Shown here piece after piece: positions 1 through 6,076 of a DNA stretch of 43,475 bases. Every line of letters starts with the position of its first letter. Position 1 is the first letter of the stretch. Position numbers and translations under genes: made by a program. This stretch comes from Candidatus Zambryskibacteria bacterium RIFCSPHIGHO2_12_FULL_43_12b (GTDB lineage Bacteria; Patescibacteriota; Minisyncoccia; Phycocordibacterales; Zambryskibacteraceae). The DNA is taken from NCBI GenBank assembly GCA_001823875.1, contig MHVX01000028.1, positions 1-43,475 on the forward strand. Direction: 5' to 3'. Below the pieces are notes generated by a model. The model worked only from the letters and a program-made list of their open reading frames with translations, had not been told where the DNA came from and made no database searches.

Positions 1-378
1 AAACTGAATGAACTCTCGAAATCTCCCAGCCTGAGGCTTCTCTCCCCTCCAAACCTTCCCCATCTGGTAGCGCTTGAATGGACGTTCTACTTTATCTCCA
101 TACTGAGCTACCACTCTAGCCAGAGGAACAGTAAGATCAAAGCGAAGGGCAAGCTTATCCTCGTCACCTCCTCTTAGGCCCGCACGAAAGATCTGCATCC
201 GGAAATTTGGATCCCCTCCAGTAAGGATTTCCTCAACTTCTAGACCAGGCGTATCAAGCGGCACAAATCCGAACGATTCGAACACAGTTCGAATCGTGTC
301 GAGCATCTTCTGTCGAGGAATCATATCCTCCGGCAGATAGTCCCTCATTCCTGAAGCCAGTCTCGGTTCTATAGTCAT
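1..378 (-). CDS. hisS: Histidyl-tRNA synthetase, N-terminal 126 codons (runs off the window)
   Basis: Charges tRNA-His with histidine in the cytoplasm (class II aaRS). Translating the minus strand from the ATG at 378 gives an open frame to the window edge. It contains the HisRS N-terminal pattern (RLASGMRDYLPEDM, then ESFGFVPLDTPGLE), the motif around LALRFDLTVPLARVVAQYG, and class II motif 2 (FKRYQMGKVWRGEKPQAGR), where the window cuts it. The start is supported by AAAGGAG (388-395) about ten bases upstream and by a promoter at 437-465. The rest of the catalytic core and the anticodon-binding domain lie outside. It is read divergently from the deacylase at 532. Its leader of about 50 nt has no T-box. 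HisZ (the HisRS-like ATP-PRT subunit) is the alternative, less likely because no his-biosynthesis gene is nearby. Confidence 0.9.
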   Translation of the reverse strand, partial: MTIEPRLASGMRDYLPEDMIPRQKMLDTIRTVFESFGFVPLDTPGLEVEEILTGGDPNFRMQIFRAGLRGGDEDKLALRFDLTVPLARVVAQYGDKVERPFKRYQMGKVWRGEKPQAGRFREFIQF

Positions 379-436
379 ATAACAAGTCTCCTTTGATGAA
401 ATCTGTGGGATAAATAACCAGACAAACTCTAAGTGA

Positions 437-465
437 TTTTTAGCATTATTTATTAACGTAGTCAA
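437..465 (-). promoter_or_regulatory. Candidate promoter of hisS
   Basis: On the minus strand, TTGACT (465-460) and TAAAAA (442-437) are separated by 17 nt. A TG one base before the -10 makes it an extended -10. Predicted start of transcription is near 430, giving a leader of about 50 nt that contains the Shine-Dalgarno sequence. No antiterminator or T-box sequence is present in it. Confidence 0.6.
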
Positions 466-496
466 CCAATCAGGCTCCAAAAAATTTATGTGGTTT

Positions 497-525
497 TTTA
501 CAAAAGAGATCATTAGACATATGAT
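497..525 (+). promoter_or_regulatory. Candidate promoter giving a leaderless mRNA for the deacylase at 532
   Basis: TTTACA (497-502) and TATGAT (520-525) are spaced by exactly 17 nt. The -10 box ends six bases before the ATG at 532, so transcription would start at or next to the start codon. No Shine-Dalgarno sequence precedes the ATG, which fits a leaderless message. Confidence 0.6.
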
Positions 526-531
526 ATTCCA

Positions 532-1362
532 ATGAGCCTATCCTTAGAAAATCCAATCCAGATAATTGAGAGCGGTAAACCTGGTAAAACTGTCGCTATT
601 TTTGCGGGTATTCACGGGAATGAACAAGTGGGTGTCAGGGCACTACAGATGATTACAAAGGATCTTAAGATTAAGAGTGGAAAAGTCTACCTTGTCTTAG
701 CAAACCCCGAAGCGATCAAGCAGAATATACGCGAAATCAATAAAAATTTAAACAGGCTTTTTTTGGTCAATAATTCCGGCAACACTTTTGAAGATGCATT
801 GGCCAAAGATCTAATGAAGATACTCGACAAGTCTGACGCATTACTAGACATACATGCTAGCAATAGCAAAATTACTAAGCCTTTTGTCATATTTAACAAA
901 TATGCATCTGATATTGCCAAAAAATTGAACTTTGAAATTATATCCACTGGCTGGAACAAGTTTCATCATGGTTCAACCGACGAATATATGGAAACCATTG
1001 GAAAACCTGGTTTATGTACTGAATGTGGTTCTGTGTTTGAAACCGAAAAAGACATTCCACTTGCAATCCAATCTATTTATCAATTTTTGAAATATTTTGA
1101 CTTAATTGACTCTGAGGTTAAATACAATGACAAACCGCAGAAATATCTATCCATTTTGAATATGGCTATTAAAGAGACTTCCGACTTTAGATTCACCAAG
1201 ACATTCAATGATTTCGATATATTAGATGAAGGTGAAGTCTTTGCCACTGACGGAGAGAAAAGATACGTTGCAGGATCTAATGAATGCATAATATTCCCCA
1301 GGGAAAACAAGCCTATTGGTGGTGAAGTTTTTGTTTTGTGCAAAATTCAAGAGACCATATAA
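532..1362 (+). CDS. Succinylglutamate desuccinylase/aspartoacylase-family zinc deacylase
   Basis: Predicted zinc-dependent hydrolase that removes an acyl group from an N-acyl amino acid (AstE/AspA branch of the M14-like carboxypeptidase fold). The first zinc motif is GIHGNEQVG (His28, Glu31); the third ligand is in LLDIHAS (His108). NPEA (about 58-61) and NLNRLF (about 72-77) are family signatures, and TECGS (Glu164) fits the position of the catalytic base. Length (276 aa) is slightly below AstE (about 320). There is no signal peptide, so it is cytoplasmic. No astABCD genes are nearby, so succinylglutamate is not a safe substrate; N-acetyl or other N-acyl amino acids are possible. The gene looks more AT-rich than hisS and the GNAT beside it. 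It has its own leaderless-type promoter and ends at a bidirectional terminator. Confidence 0.8.
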   Translation: MSLSLENPIQIIESGKPGKTVAIFAGIHGNEQVGVRALQMITKDLKIKSGKVYLVLANPEAIKQNIREINKNLNRLFLVNNSGNTFEDALAKDLMKILDKSDALLDIHASNSKITKPFVIFNKYASDIAKKLNFEIISTGWNKFHHGSTDEYMETIGKPGLCTECGSVFETEKDIPLAIQSIYQFLKYFDLIDSEVKYNDKPQKYLSILNMAIKETSDFRFTKTFNDFDILDEGEVFATDGEKRYVAGSNECIIFPRENKPIGGEVFVLCKIQETI

Positions 1363-1392
1363 AATTGCCACACCATGTGATGTGGCAATTTT
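1361..1392. terminator. Bidirectional intrinsic terminator between convergent genes
   Basis: AAAATTGCCACA (1361-1372) pairs perfectly with TGTGGCAATTTT (1381-1392) across an 8-nt loop. Each arm ends in an A or T run, so it can work in both directions. It sits between the deacylase and the convergent GNAT gene. Confidence 0.8.
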
Positions 1393-1402
1393 CAAACGTG
1401 AG

Positions 1403-2080
1403 CTAATCCCTCTCAAAGGAAAGACCTTGGAGACCTCTAGCCAAGATCACCCTATCCTCTAAATCACCATACTCGGAGACAAGCTGAAATCCTCTTTTGC
1501 TGTACCAAGTATATGTGACTGAGGGAGGGGTTCGTTTGACCCTCACGATACCAACTCTTAGATCCTGATCCCTCTGTTCCTCTAAACGCCTTTGAGCAAG
1601 CCTAGTGGCGATCCCTCTACGCTGGAATTCCTTCAATACTCCGATTTCAGAAAGGTACGCGATTCTATTCTGGTGATCCCAACCGGCACTGATTGTCGCC
1701 GGTAGATCTGGCCTTCCTAGCTTTGCAACCAGAGCATCGAGTGTTATGGGAAAAGCCCAAGCAAAACCCACAACTTGTCCATATTCTGTCATGGCAATCC
1801 AAGATGAGGTCTCAGCTCGAACTTCATCCTGGATTTGTTCCAACACACGTTGGATCGAATGGTAATCCTTAACCTCCTGTCCGCAGTGCATGTAATTTGC
1901 ACCACTGAGGACCTCCAAAGAGGAGATTCCCCATTTTGTTCCGCAAACTTCACACTTCTTCCACTCATCCCAAGGGAATTCTGCAAAAACATTGCGGTAA
2001 CAGTCCACCACCTGAGAAAGCAAATGTCGATGGTACATGAGGTCAAATCTCATGAAACTGATTCCTTCATGGCTCTTCAT
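1403..2080 (-). CDS. GNAT-family N-acetyltransferase with a cysteine-rich (possibly zinc-binding) insertion
   Basis: Acetyl-CoA-dependent N-acyltransferase of unknown substrate, cytoplasmic. The acetyl-CoA-binding motif A is visible as IGVLKEFQRRGIATRLA in the C-terminal half, followed by the motif B region (TYTWYSKRGFQLV). The N-terminal third holds an unusual segment with CEVCG and, about 20 residues later, MHCG, which could bind a metal. I chose the ATG at 2080 (225 aa). It has AGGGGG six bases upstream, and the predicted -10 box (2108-2113) lies downstream of the longer alternative start at 2119, so that start could not be in the transcript. Base composition looks richer in GC than the deacylase and hutH beside it. 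Family is certain; the substrate cannot be read from sequence. Confidence 0.85.
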   Translation of the reverse strand: MKSHEGISFMRFDLMYHRHLLSQVVDCYRNVFAEFPWDEWKKCEVCGTKWGISSLEVLSGANYMHCGQEVKDYHSIQRVLEQIQDEVRAETSSWIAMTEYGQVVGFAWAFPITLDALVAKLGRPDLPATISAGWDHQNRIAYLSEIGVLKEFQRRGIATRLAQRRLEEQRDQDLRVGIVRVKRTPPSVTYTWYSKRGFQLVSEYGDLEDRVILARGLQGLSFERD

Positions 2081-2107
2081 TTCATCCCCCTTCGTCGCTT
2101 GATAGGC

Positions 2108-2135
2108 ATTATAACGCAAAGAAAAGATCTTCTAA
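2108..2135 (-). promoter_or_regulatory. Candidate promoter of the GNAT gene
   Basis: A perfect TATAAT lies on the minus strand at 2113-2108. A weak -35 (TTAGAA, 2135-2130) is 16 nt upstream. Predicted start is near 2101, leaving a leader of about 20 nt with the AGGGGG ribosome-binding site. This decides the start codon at 2080. Confidence 0.55.
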
Positions 2136-2177
2136 AATAAAACTATACTGGAGATTAGTCACTGTCAATAGGAATGT

Positions 2178-3752
2178 TTAGTTTAAAATTCTATCAACTT
2201 TATTATATATTTGTGGTAGCAAAGTTCTCACTTTTGCAATATCAGTTGCCACTTCTCTGTCTCGAGCCATAAAAGTAACATTCTTACGTACAAATTTGTA
2301 TATTTCTTTAGTTGTCTTGCCTAAATGATTCGGATTTCTGAAATCAATTGCTTGACATGCTGAAAGGATTTCAATAGCTAAAACATTTTCAACGTTTTCC
2401 AAAATCTTTAACGATTTTCTAACTGCAATAGTTCCCATACTTACGTGGTCCTCTTGATTTGCTGAAGTAGGAATTGAATCCACAGAAGCAGGATGTGCAA
2501 GGACCTTATTTTCAGAGACTAACGCAGCCGCTGTGTATTGAGGGATCATAAAGCCACTATGTAGACCTCCATTTTTCAACGGGACCAAGAAGGGTGGTAG
2601 ACCATTGCTAGTAGAAGGATCCACCAACTTTGCTGTCCGTCTTTCAGAGATATTCGCTAATTCAGAGAGTGCAATACCTAAGGTATCGAAACTAATTGCA
2701 ATTGGCTCACCGTGAAAATTTCCACCCGAGAGTGCCTCATTCTGATTTGGAAAGATTAAAGGGTTATCTGTAACAGAATTTATTTCTTTGTCCAAAACAT
2801 CCTCAACGTATGAGTAAGCATCTCTGATAGCGCCATGCACTTGTGGTGAGCATCTTAAGGAGTATGAGTCCTGTATACGATCAGGTACAGAATTTACCAA
2901 GCGAGATTGCGAAACAAAATTAAGAATATTTTTGGCCACTGTCATTTGTCCAGGATGAGGTCTTAACTTGTGAATTCTTTCATCATATGCCGAGGAAACT
3001 CCACAGACAGCCTCTAGCGTAAGTGCACATGCGATGTCAGCTAACTCAATTATTTTTTTGGATCGTAGGAGAATAAGAGCCGCAATACCAGTCATGACAG
3101 AAGTACCATTATTGAAAGCTAACCCCTCTTTTGCTGCCAAGCTTATCGGTTTCAGACCAACCCTTTTTAAAGCGTCTCTTCCTGATATTAGTTTGTCTTT
3201 ATAGAAAGCTTTGCCTTCTCCCATTAAAACAAGTCCAATGTGAGAAAGTGGCGCTAAATCTCCTGATGAACCCACAGACCCCTGAGAAGGAACCGCGGGC
3301 GTAACGTTTTTATTTATTAAATTACAAAGTAACTCTAATAATTCCAGTCTTACACCGGAATATCCTTGAACTAAAGAATTCAATCGAACCAGCATAGCCG
3401 CCCTAACCTGCTCATTAGAAAACAACTCTCCGACGCCGGATGCATGACTCCTGATCAAATTCCTTTGTAATTCCTCAACATCCTCCGGAGAGATCATTTT
3501 GTCCTTGAAGTTTCCGAATCCTGTCGTAACTCCGTAGACTACTCTCCTTTCATTAAGCATCTTCTCGATAACTTCTCGAGACCTTTTTATTTTTCTTTTT
3601 GCAACTATCGATAATTTTATCTTGTAGAAACCCTTAGAAACGTCATCCACTTGCTGGAATGAGAGATGGTGATCTGGTCCAATTTCTAGAATACCCCTAG
3701 CCATTTGGGCCACTCTACGCTCATTTGCTAAAAAAAGCAATTCCCCCACCAT
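2178..3752 (-). CDS. hutH: Histidine ammonia-lyase (MIO-type aromatic amino acid lyase)
   Basis: Deaminates L-histidine to urocanate and ammonia using an autocatalytic MIO prosthetic group. In the 524-aa form used here, VYGVTTGFGNF (about 72-82) carries the catalytic Tyr. RSHASGVG carries the His typical of histidine lyases. GSVGSSGDLAPLSH holds the MIO triad at about 162-164. SENKVLAHPASVDSIPTSAN matches the HAL signature including its active-site Glu. The triad is Ser-Ser-Gly rather than the usual Ala-Ser-Gly. Length matches HAL (about 510). The start at 3752 is chosen over 3770 because GAGGGGAG lies four bases upstream. hutU, hutI and hutG are not nearby, so histidine catabolism to glutamate is not supported here. 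Tyr/Phe lyase activity is less likely given the His motif. Confidence 0.9.
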   Translation of the reverse strand: MVGELLFLANERRVAQMARGILEIGPDHHLSFQQVDDVSKGFYKIKLSIVAKRKIKRSREVIEKMLNERRVVYGVTTGFGNFKDKMISPEDVEELQRNLIRSHASGVGELFSNEQVRAAMLVRLNSLVQGYSGVRLELLELLCNLINKNVTPAVPSQGSVGSSGDLAPLSHIGLVLMGEGKAFYKDKLISGRDALKRVGLKPISLAAKEGLAFNNGTSVMTGIAALILLRSKKIIELADIACALTLEAVCGVSSAYDERIHKLRPHPGQMTVAKNILNFVSQSRLVNSVPDRIQDSYSLRCSPQVHGAIRDAYSYVEDVLDKEINSVTDNPLIFPNQNEALSGGNFHGEPIAISFDTLGIALSELANISERRTAKLVDPSTSNGLPPFLVPLKNGGLHSGFMIPQYTAAALVSENKVLAHPASVDSIPTSANQEDHVSMGTIAVRKSLKILENVENVLAIEILSACQAIDFRNPNHLGKTTKEIYKFVRKNVTFMARDREVATDIAKVRTLLPQIYNKVDRILN

Positions 3753-3808
3753 GTTGCTCCCCTCGTACACTTATGCAACAATAACATTCCTATATAAGAA
3801 TATTTAAC

Positions 3809-4384
3809 ATGCGTAAGATTGTATTTGACATAGAAACTTCAAATCTATTTTTTGATGTGGGCACAAATGACCCCGCATCTTTAGAGCTCGCTGTTGTCTG
3901 TATATACGATTATGAACGTGACGTATACGAATCATACCTTTTAGAGGACCTTCCTAAGCTTTGGCCGATTATTGAAAAAGCTGACATGCTCATAGGGTAT
4001 AACAGCGACCATTTTGACATTCCACTTCTCAACAAATACTACTCCGGCAACCTTACAAAAATAAGAAGTCTAGATATTTTAAATGAGATTAAAAAATCAT
4101 ACGGAAGAAGAATGAAGCTAGACCAGATTGCTCAGGGTACCTTTGGAGCAAGCAAAATCTCAAATGGTTTAGAAGCAACAAAATGGTGGAAACAAGGTTT
4201 AAAAGATAAAGTGATTGAATATTGCCTTCAGGATGTTAAGTTTACAAAAGAGGCCTATGACTATGCCCTTGCAAACCAAAAGCTTTTATTCAAAGAAGGT
4301 GGAAAAATGAATATTATCCCCCTGAATACATCTCACTGGGAAACAAAGCAGGACTCTAAACTCACTCACACGCTTCCTTTTTAA
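3809..4384 (+). CDS. DEDD-family 3'-5' exonuclease (RNase H-like fold)
   Basis: Predicted metal-dependent 3'-5' exonuclease on DNA or RNA. The acidic motifs are in order: Exo I FDIETS (Asp6, Glu8), Exo II YNSDHFDIPLL, and Exo III YCLQDVKF, whose Y-x3-D spacing places it in the DEDDy subgroup. At 191 aa it is a stand-alone nuclease domain without polymerase, resembling the YprB/COG3359 ribonuclease H-like group and the family B polymerase proofreading domain. It is transcribed away from hutH. Its TATAAG box (3793-3798) ends ten bases before the ATG and there is no Shine-Dalgarno sequence, so the mRNA is probably leaderless. The biological substrate is unknown. Confidence 0.8.
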   Translation: MRKIVFDIETSNLFFDVGTNDPASLELAVVCIYDYERDVYESYLLEDLPKLWPIIEKADMLIGYNSDHFDIPLLNKYYSGNLTKIRSLDILNEIKKSYGRRMKLDQIAQGTFGASKISNGLEATKWWKQGLKDKVIEYCLQDVKFTKEAYDYALANQKLLFKEGGKMNIIPLNTSHWETKQDSKLTHTLPF

Positions 4385-4421
4385 ATCTCACCTGTATAAA
4401 GTAACTAACCTTACGACGGAA

Positions 4422-4450
4422 ATGCGGCCAGACTCGCCGGCTGTCCGCAT
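4422..4450. terminator. Weak hairpin between convergent genes
   Basis: ATGCGG (4422-4427) pairs with CCGCAT (4445-4450), with CAG/CTG inside after a one-base mismatch. No good T tract follows on either strand, so this is only a possible terminator for the exonuclease and uppP. Confidence 0.35.
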
Positions 4451-4463
4451 ACGGCAATTCAAT

Positions 4464-5255
4464 TTAGAGAAAGATGATGATTAAGAAAGCAAGAATCAGT
4501 CTGTACCAGACAAATATGTGCAAGTTGTGATTCTTCAAATATCTTAAGAGCAAATCAATTGATAACAAACCGACAAGAAACGAAAGGATAAATGATAAGA
4601 CGAGTGGAGCGCCAATATCAAAAAGACTTCCTGAAGCGCTTAAATCCAGAAACTTCTTAAGGCCTGACCCGACAATTATGGGAAAAGACAAAACAAAGCT
4701 AAATCTTGTGGCCGCCTCACGACTCAAACCAGCCAATAGTCCGCCTGAAATCGTAGCTCCGGAGCGAGATATTCCCGGCACAAGGGCTAGAGCTTGAAAA
4801 CAACCGACCATGAACCCTCGCTTTGCGTTCAATTCGCGATTTTTGAGCGCGTATCTTTCCGCAAAAAACATAATGGCGCTCCCTGCAATAAGTGCATACG
4901 CGACCAGATGCGCGCTTCTGAAAACCGTCTCCATCTTAGACTCCAGAAGAATGCCAAGAACAAAAGCTGGTATCGTTCCAAGAACAATTGCATACAGGAG
5001 GTTCTTGTCTCCCTGCTCCACGCCTTTGCCTGCAATATGGCGAAACAGCGTGCTCACAACCCGGACAATATCGATTCTAAAATAGATTAGGACTGCCAAA
5101 ATTGAGGCCAGCTGCAATATGGCGTCAACGGACAAGTCTATTCCCGTCTCACCGAAAATATTATGGACAAGTATCAAGTGCCCTGAAGAAGAAATAGGCA
5201 CAAACTCGGTAAGCCCTTGAACAACTCCCAATATAATTGCTTCAATATAGCTCAT
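4464..5255 (-). CDS. uppP: Undecaprenyl-diphosphatase
   Basis: Membrane phosphatase that recycles undecaprenyl pyrophosphate to the monophosphate lipid carrier for peptidoglycan and surface glycans. At 263 aa it is normal length. The two UppP/BacA signatures are both present: GLTEFVPISSSGHLI near the N-terminus and PGISRSGATISGGLLAGLSR around the middle. The protein is almost wholly hydrophobic, with about seven or eight membrane segments. It is convergent with the exonuclease and divergent from the DsbA-like gene. The start has no clear Shine-Dalgarno sequence; a GGGGA is about 15 bases upstream, too far to be convincing. Confidence 0.95.
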   Translation of the reverse strand: MSYIEAIILGVVQGLTEFVPISSSGHLILVHNIFGETGIDLSVDAILQLASILAVLIYFRIDIVRVVSTLFRHIAGKGVEQGDKNLLYAIVLGTIPAFVLGILLESKMETVFRSAHLVAYALIAGSAIMFFAERYALKNRELNAKRGFMVGCFQALALVPGISRSGATISGGLLAGLSREAATRFSFVLSFPIIVGSGLKKFLDLSASGSLFDIGAPLVLSFILSFLVGLLSIDLLLRYLKNHNLHIFVWYRLILAFLIIIFL

Positions 5256-5336
5256 TGGAATATAGATTCCCCATGATACTATATATATCGTTAGAATAAA
5301 ATCAGACGTATTGGAATTATATTCTTATTTACTATT

Positions 5337-5342
5337 TATAAT
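5337..5342 (+). promoter_or_regulatory. -10 box of the DsbA-like gene
   Basis: A perfect TATAAT ends 11 nt before the ATG at 5354, predicting a 5' leader of only about four bases. No convincing -35 is seen; the surrounding sequence is very AT-rich, so chance matches are more likely here than elsewhere. Confidence 0.45.
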
Positions 5343-5353
5343 TTATTTTCATC

Positions 5354-6076
5354 ATGCCTCCAGAAACAAGCCAATCCTCCGCGCCTACCAATCACTGGAT
5401 TGTACCCTTTTCAATTATCATTGCGGGCGCTTTGATTGGCGCTGGTATATATCTTTCCGGAACAACACCTAAGAAACTCGCCAACACTCAAAGACAGATC
5501 GCTCAAATTGAAAATATAAATGTGAAACCGCTTAGTGAGGATGATCATATTCGCGGTAACCCAAATGCTGATGTTGTAATAATTGAATTTTCAGATACTG
5601 AGTGTCCTTTCTGTAAGCAGTTCCATTTAACAATGAAAAGGATAATGGAAGAATACGGCGCTTCTGGTAAAGTGGCTTGGGTGTACAGACAACTTCCCAT
5701 AGATGAACTCCATACAAGAGCAAGAAACGAAGCTCTGGCAACAGAATGCGCCGCTGACATTGGGGGCAATGGAAAGTTCTGGGAATACCTTGACGAAATA
5801 TTTGAACGCACAAACTCAAATGACTCCCTTGACCCGGCAGAGTTGCCCAAGATTGCGAAGGATATCGGTTTAGACACAAAAAAATTTGATGAATGCTTGG
5901 GAAGCAAGCGCCTGGCAGGAAAGGTGGAAGAAGACAAGATTGACGCCGCAAATGTCGGAGCGAGAGGCACTCCTTATAGCGTCATCATCACGAAAGACGG
6001 CGAAAAGGCATCAATAAAAGGCTCTCAACCTTATGATGTGCTAAAGGCTGTCATTGATGCCGCTATTGGCTATTAG
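5354..6076 (+). CDS. Membrane-anchored DsbA-family thiol oxidoreductase
   Basis: Predicted to form or rearrange disulfide bonds in exported proteins. One N-terminal membrane segment (about 17-35) anchors it with the catalytic domain outside. The thioredoxin-like domain has the CPFC redox motif (Cys84, Cys87) in EFSDTECPFCKQF, an inserted helical region, and the cis-proline loop in GARGTPYSVI near the C-terminus. At 240 aa the length matches the DSBA/BdbD-like proteins of Gram-positive and CPR bacteria. No DsbB or VKOR partner is in the window. It overlaps the end of the convergent helicase-nuclease gene by four bases. Confidence 0.9.
   Translation: MPPETSQSSAPTNHWIVPFSIIIAGALIGAGIYLSGTTPKKLANTQRQIAQIENINVKPLSEDDHIRGNPNADVVIIEFSDTECPFCKQFHLTMKRIMEEYGASGKVAWVYRQLPIDELHTRARNEALATECAADIGGNGKFWEYLDEIFERTNSNDSLDPAELPKIAKDIGLDTKKFDECLGSKRLAGKVEEDKIDAANVGARGTPYSVIITKDGEKASIKGSQPYDVLKAVIDAAIGY

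Noticed and set aside
379-531. T-box or other aaRS leader for hisS
   Set aside because: The leader is only about 50 nt and has no UGGN-containing antiterminator or terminator hairpin.
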